Shown here piece by piece: positions 62,601 to 64,000 of a stretch of 64,000 bases of DNA; positions within the stretch are counted from its first letter, which is position 1, and every line of letters begins with the position of its first letter. The notes under the pieces were generated by a model that saw only the letters and a program-made list of their open reading frames with translations, was not told where the DNA came from and searched no databases. Source of the DNA: Alicyclobacillus sp. SP_1 (lineage in GTDB: Bacteria; Bacillota; Bacilli; Alicyclobacillales; Alicyclobacillaceae); the NCBI RefSeq assembly GCF_024706985.1, contig NZ_JAMCCX010000013.1, forward strand, positions 1 to 64,000. The letters run 5' to 3'. The position numbers were made by a program, and so were the translations under genes.

Positions 62601-63782
62601 ATGAAGAAGAAAGCCCTGTATTATGTGGCGTTGACCAGTCTCTCGGCGATGATACCGCTTGGCGTCACGGGGAGCTATGCTCTCTTCACAGGTTCCGCAT
62701 CGAGCCAGACCGCGAATTTCGCGGCTGGCACGGTGGGGGTAAACCTCCAAACTCCATCTTGTGCACCGAATGCCTTTGAGTCTGAGCTGCCGGAAAGTAG
62801 CCAAAACGACAAAAGCAGCCAACGACCGTTGCTTGCTGGCCCCATGGATGGTGTCCGGCTGAACAACGGAATGCGCTTCGCCAATCCACGATTCCTTCTT
62901 CTCTCGAATATGGCGGTGTATGAAGTGACCAATAGCGGATCGGTCAATGAATGGGTTTCCCTTGATTATGAATATCAGTACGATTCTGCGTCCATCAAAG
63001 ATCAATTGACTGGAAATTATTATATTTTGACCGAGAATCAGGCGACTTCATCGCCAAGTGCATCCGAGATTGATGGATTGGCACAGGATTTGAAAGACCA
63101 CTATAACTCTTGTCAGCAATCTGCGGCAGAGCGGTTTTCAAACGACCCCAATCAACAGGCGACTCAGTGCAAGCAAAACTTTGGGGACTGGCTGCAAAAT
63201 TGCTTGTCCAACCCGAATGTGCATGAGAATTTTCGGTGGTTCCGCTCCCTCGCTGATCAGTCGGGAAATCAACGTTCCCAATTTACTGAAGACGTTTATC
63301 AACAGTGGCTAAGCCATTGCAACATCGATTTTTCTCAGGGTACGAGAGAGCAGCACGACATCGATTGGACAGACTGCGCGAAGAAGCTCATTGACGATGC
63401 AGGCAATGTGGGACTGCGTTATTGCCAGTCTGGCTATCAGGCACAGGGAACTTCTGATTGCAACGTCAACGAGGGACGCATGCATTTCGCTCCTTGGACT
63501 GGAACCAACTCGTTGCTGGACAGCGACCGGCCATTTCCTCTCGATAGTCCGTTCGGAAGTTGGGGAACTTCCACGTTCCCTGCCAACGGCCAAATTGGTA
63601 GAACAGATTGGTTTGAATTGAAGCCAGGGCAGGCAGCCTATGTACTCTATTCGCTCTTCTATACGAGAAACTCGCTCAATCCGCCATGCCAGGCGCCTCA
63701 AGGACAATTCACAACTTGGGCCAATGCGGTGCAGCACGAAAATGGGCCGTCCAATTTGAATGTCACGGCCAAAGGAGAATAA
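62601..63782 (+). CDS. TasA-type secreted protein, Cys-rich member
   Basis: 393 residues. Signal MKKKALYYVALTSLSAMIP ... TGSYALFTGSASSQTANFAAGTVGV matches SipW/CalY-type cleavage. Unlike the two paralogs upstream it holds at least nine cysteines (CAPNAFE, NSCQQS, TQCKQNF, QNCLSN, SHCNIDF, TDCAKKL, RYCQSGY, DCNVNEG, NPPCQAP), consistent with disulfides outside the cell. The core VYEVTNSGSVNEWVSLDYEY aligns with the paralogs' NSGSVNEV strand. The central helical part (about 145-260) is specific. GGAGG precedes ATG 62601. It is followed 4 bases later by the next family member. Confidence 0.8.
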   Translation: MKKKALYYVALTSLSAMIPLGVTGSYALFTGSASSQTANFAAGTVGVNLQTPSCAPNAFESELPESSQNDKSSQRPLLAGPMDGVRLNNGMRFANPRFLLLSNMAVYEVTNSGSVNEWVSLDYEYQYDSASIKDQLTGNYYILTENQATSSPSASEIDGLAQDLKDHYNSCQQSAAERFSNDPNQQATQCKQNFGDWLQNCLSNPNVHENFRWFRSLADQSGNQRSQFTEDVYQQWLSHCNIDFSQGTREQHDIDWTDCAKKLIDDAGNVGLRYCQSGYQAQGTSDCNVNEGRMHFAPWTGTNSLLDSDRPFPLDSPFGSWGTSTFPANGQIGRTDWFELKPGQAAYVLYSLFYTRNSLNPPCQAPQGQFTTWANAVQHENGPSNLNVTAKGE

Positions 63783-63786
63783 CGGC

Positions 63787-64000
63787 ATGACAATGTGGAA
63801 GCCGAACCTAGGCGATAAGCGGTTGCTCATTATGTTTAGCGGTGCGGTACTCGGAGTGTTCTTGCTCTCGGACGGTCTGTTCCGCATGACTGCGCTTGCG
63901 TCGACCCTTGGAGCCAGCCAGACGTTTCAAGGCGGAGTCGCATTTAGGAATTACAAGGACGGAACCAATATCTTTACGGATGTCACCAATCTCGTGCCAG
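63787..64000 (+). CDS. TasA-type secreted protein, 5' part
   Basis: The first 71 residues of a fifth member, running off the right edge. The N-terminus is MTMWKPNLGDKRLLIMFSG and continues with a hydrophobic segment, then FRMTALASTLGASQTFQGGVAF, which resembles SSQTANFAAGTV of the neighbours. Four bases separate it from the preceding stop and AAAGGAG lies within the previous gene's end, so it is co-translated. Whether the alanine-rich signal is a SipW or ordinary type I site is not certain. Confidence 0.65.
   Translation, partial: MTMWKPNLGDKRLLIMFSGAVLGVFLLSDGLFRMTALASTLGASQTFQGGVAFRNYKDGTNIFTDVTNLVP

Noticed and set aside
1-64000. CRISPR array, rRNA or tRNA genes, prophage, conjugative element
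   Set aside because: No regularly spaced repeats, no rRNA or cloverleaf sequences seen by eye, and no phage structural or conjugation genes. The only mobile DNA recognised is the nested IS pair.

Overview
The window looks like chromosomal DNA of a Gram-positive, aerobic, moderate-GC Firmicute. An acidophilic Alicyclobacillaceae- or Sulfobacillus-like organism is my best guess. The reasons are strong AGGAGG-type ribosome binding sites with frequent GTG and TTG starts, many lipobox lipoproteins, a SipW-type signal peptidase with TasA/camelysin-like substrates, and a heme-copper oxidase cluster that carries sulfocyanin-like and Tat-exported cupredoxin proteins. No rRNA, tRNA or other taxonomic marker is present, so the assignment is inference.

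Layout. 1-8.1 kb: 3' end of a KduD-like dehydrogenase (possibly frameshifted), aminopeptidase C, an unknown lipoprotein, a lysozyme-like protein, a membrane-anchored PQQ-type beta-propeller, a SurA-N chaperone and a class V aminotransferase. 8.2-14.6 kb: a lipoprotein, then a MarR regulator, an RND adaptor lipoprotein and an RND pump in one direction. 14.6-16.7 kb: a metal-handling operon behind a near-consensus promoter (HMA-like lipoprotein, CcdA-type permease, CopZ-type Fe-S metallochaperone). 17-19.3 kb: aldo/keto reductase, a small Cys-rich protein and two unknown membrane proteins. 19.5-28.6 kb: the respiratory cluster. A divergent Sco-TlpA-like fusion protein with no cysteine is followed by a sulfocyanin-like lipoprotein that lacks most copper ligands, a Tat cupredoxin with intact ligands, oxidase subunits II, I, III, small membrane proteins and the heme farnesyltransferase CtaB.

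28.6-35.4 kb: a GAF-GGDEF cyclase with a VOC protein, a Tat operon (TatC, TatA and a molybdopterin oxidoreductase fused to a cytochrome b domain), a flavodoxin, a repeat-containing anchored protein and a J-domain protein. 35.4-47.2 kb: a 1042-residue modular autolysin, a secreted deacetylase-like protein, a PAS-GGDEF-EAL protein and a second GAF-GGDEF cyclase, a 5'-truncated peptide-binding protein gene, a HAD phosphatase and a CorA-like membrane protein. 47.3-49.7 kb: a compact extracytoplasmic flavin electron-transfer module (FMN-binding protein, ApbE, NqrB/RnfD-like membrane protein).

49.9-54.0 kb is a nested insertion. An IS701-type element encodes a DUF4338 (DruA-like) domain fused to a DDE transposase, and it is interrupted by a complete IS1634-type element. 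Both pairs of ends and both target duplications can be read directly. The outer element sits exactly on the stop codon of a 889-residue O-antigen-ligase-like protein (54.0-56.7 kb). 56.9 kb to the window end: a TPR lipoprotein and then a surface-fibre locus with one SipW signal peptidase and five TasA/camelysin-like secreted proteins, two of them close paralogs behind duplicated leader sequences.

The most unusual signal is the pair of redox-protein homologs next to the oxidase that have lost their copper or thiol ligands (19505-20638 and 21091-21651). The oxidase subunit I itself lacks the usual K-channel lysine. Other leads are the DruA-transposase fusion, the TasA/SipW array with its repeated leaders, and the flavin module. 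All family calls were made by eye from motifs; no database search was possible.
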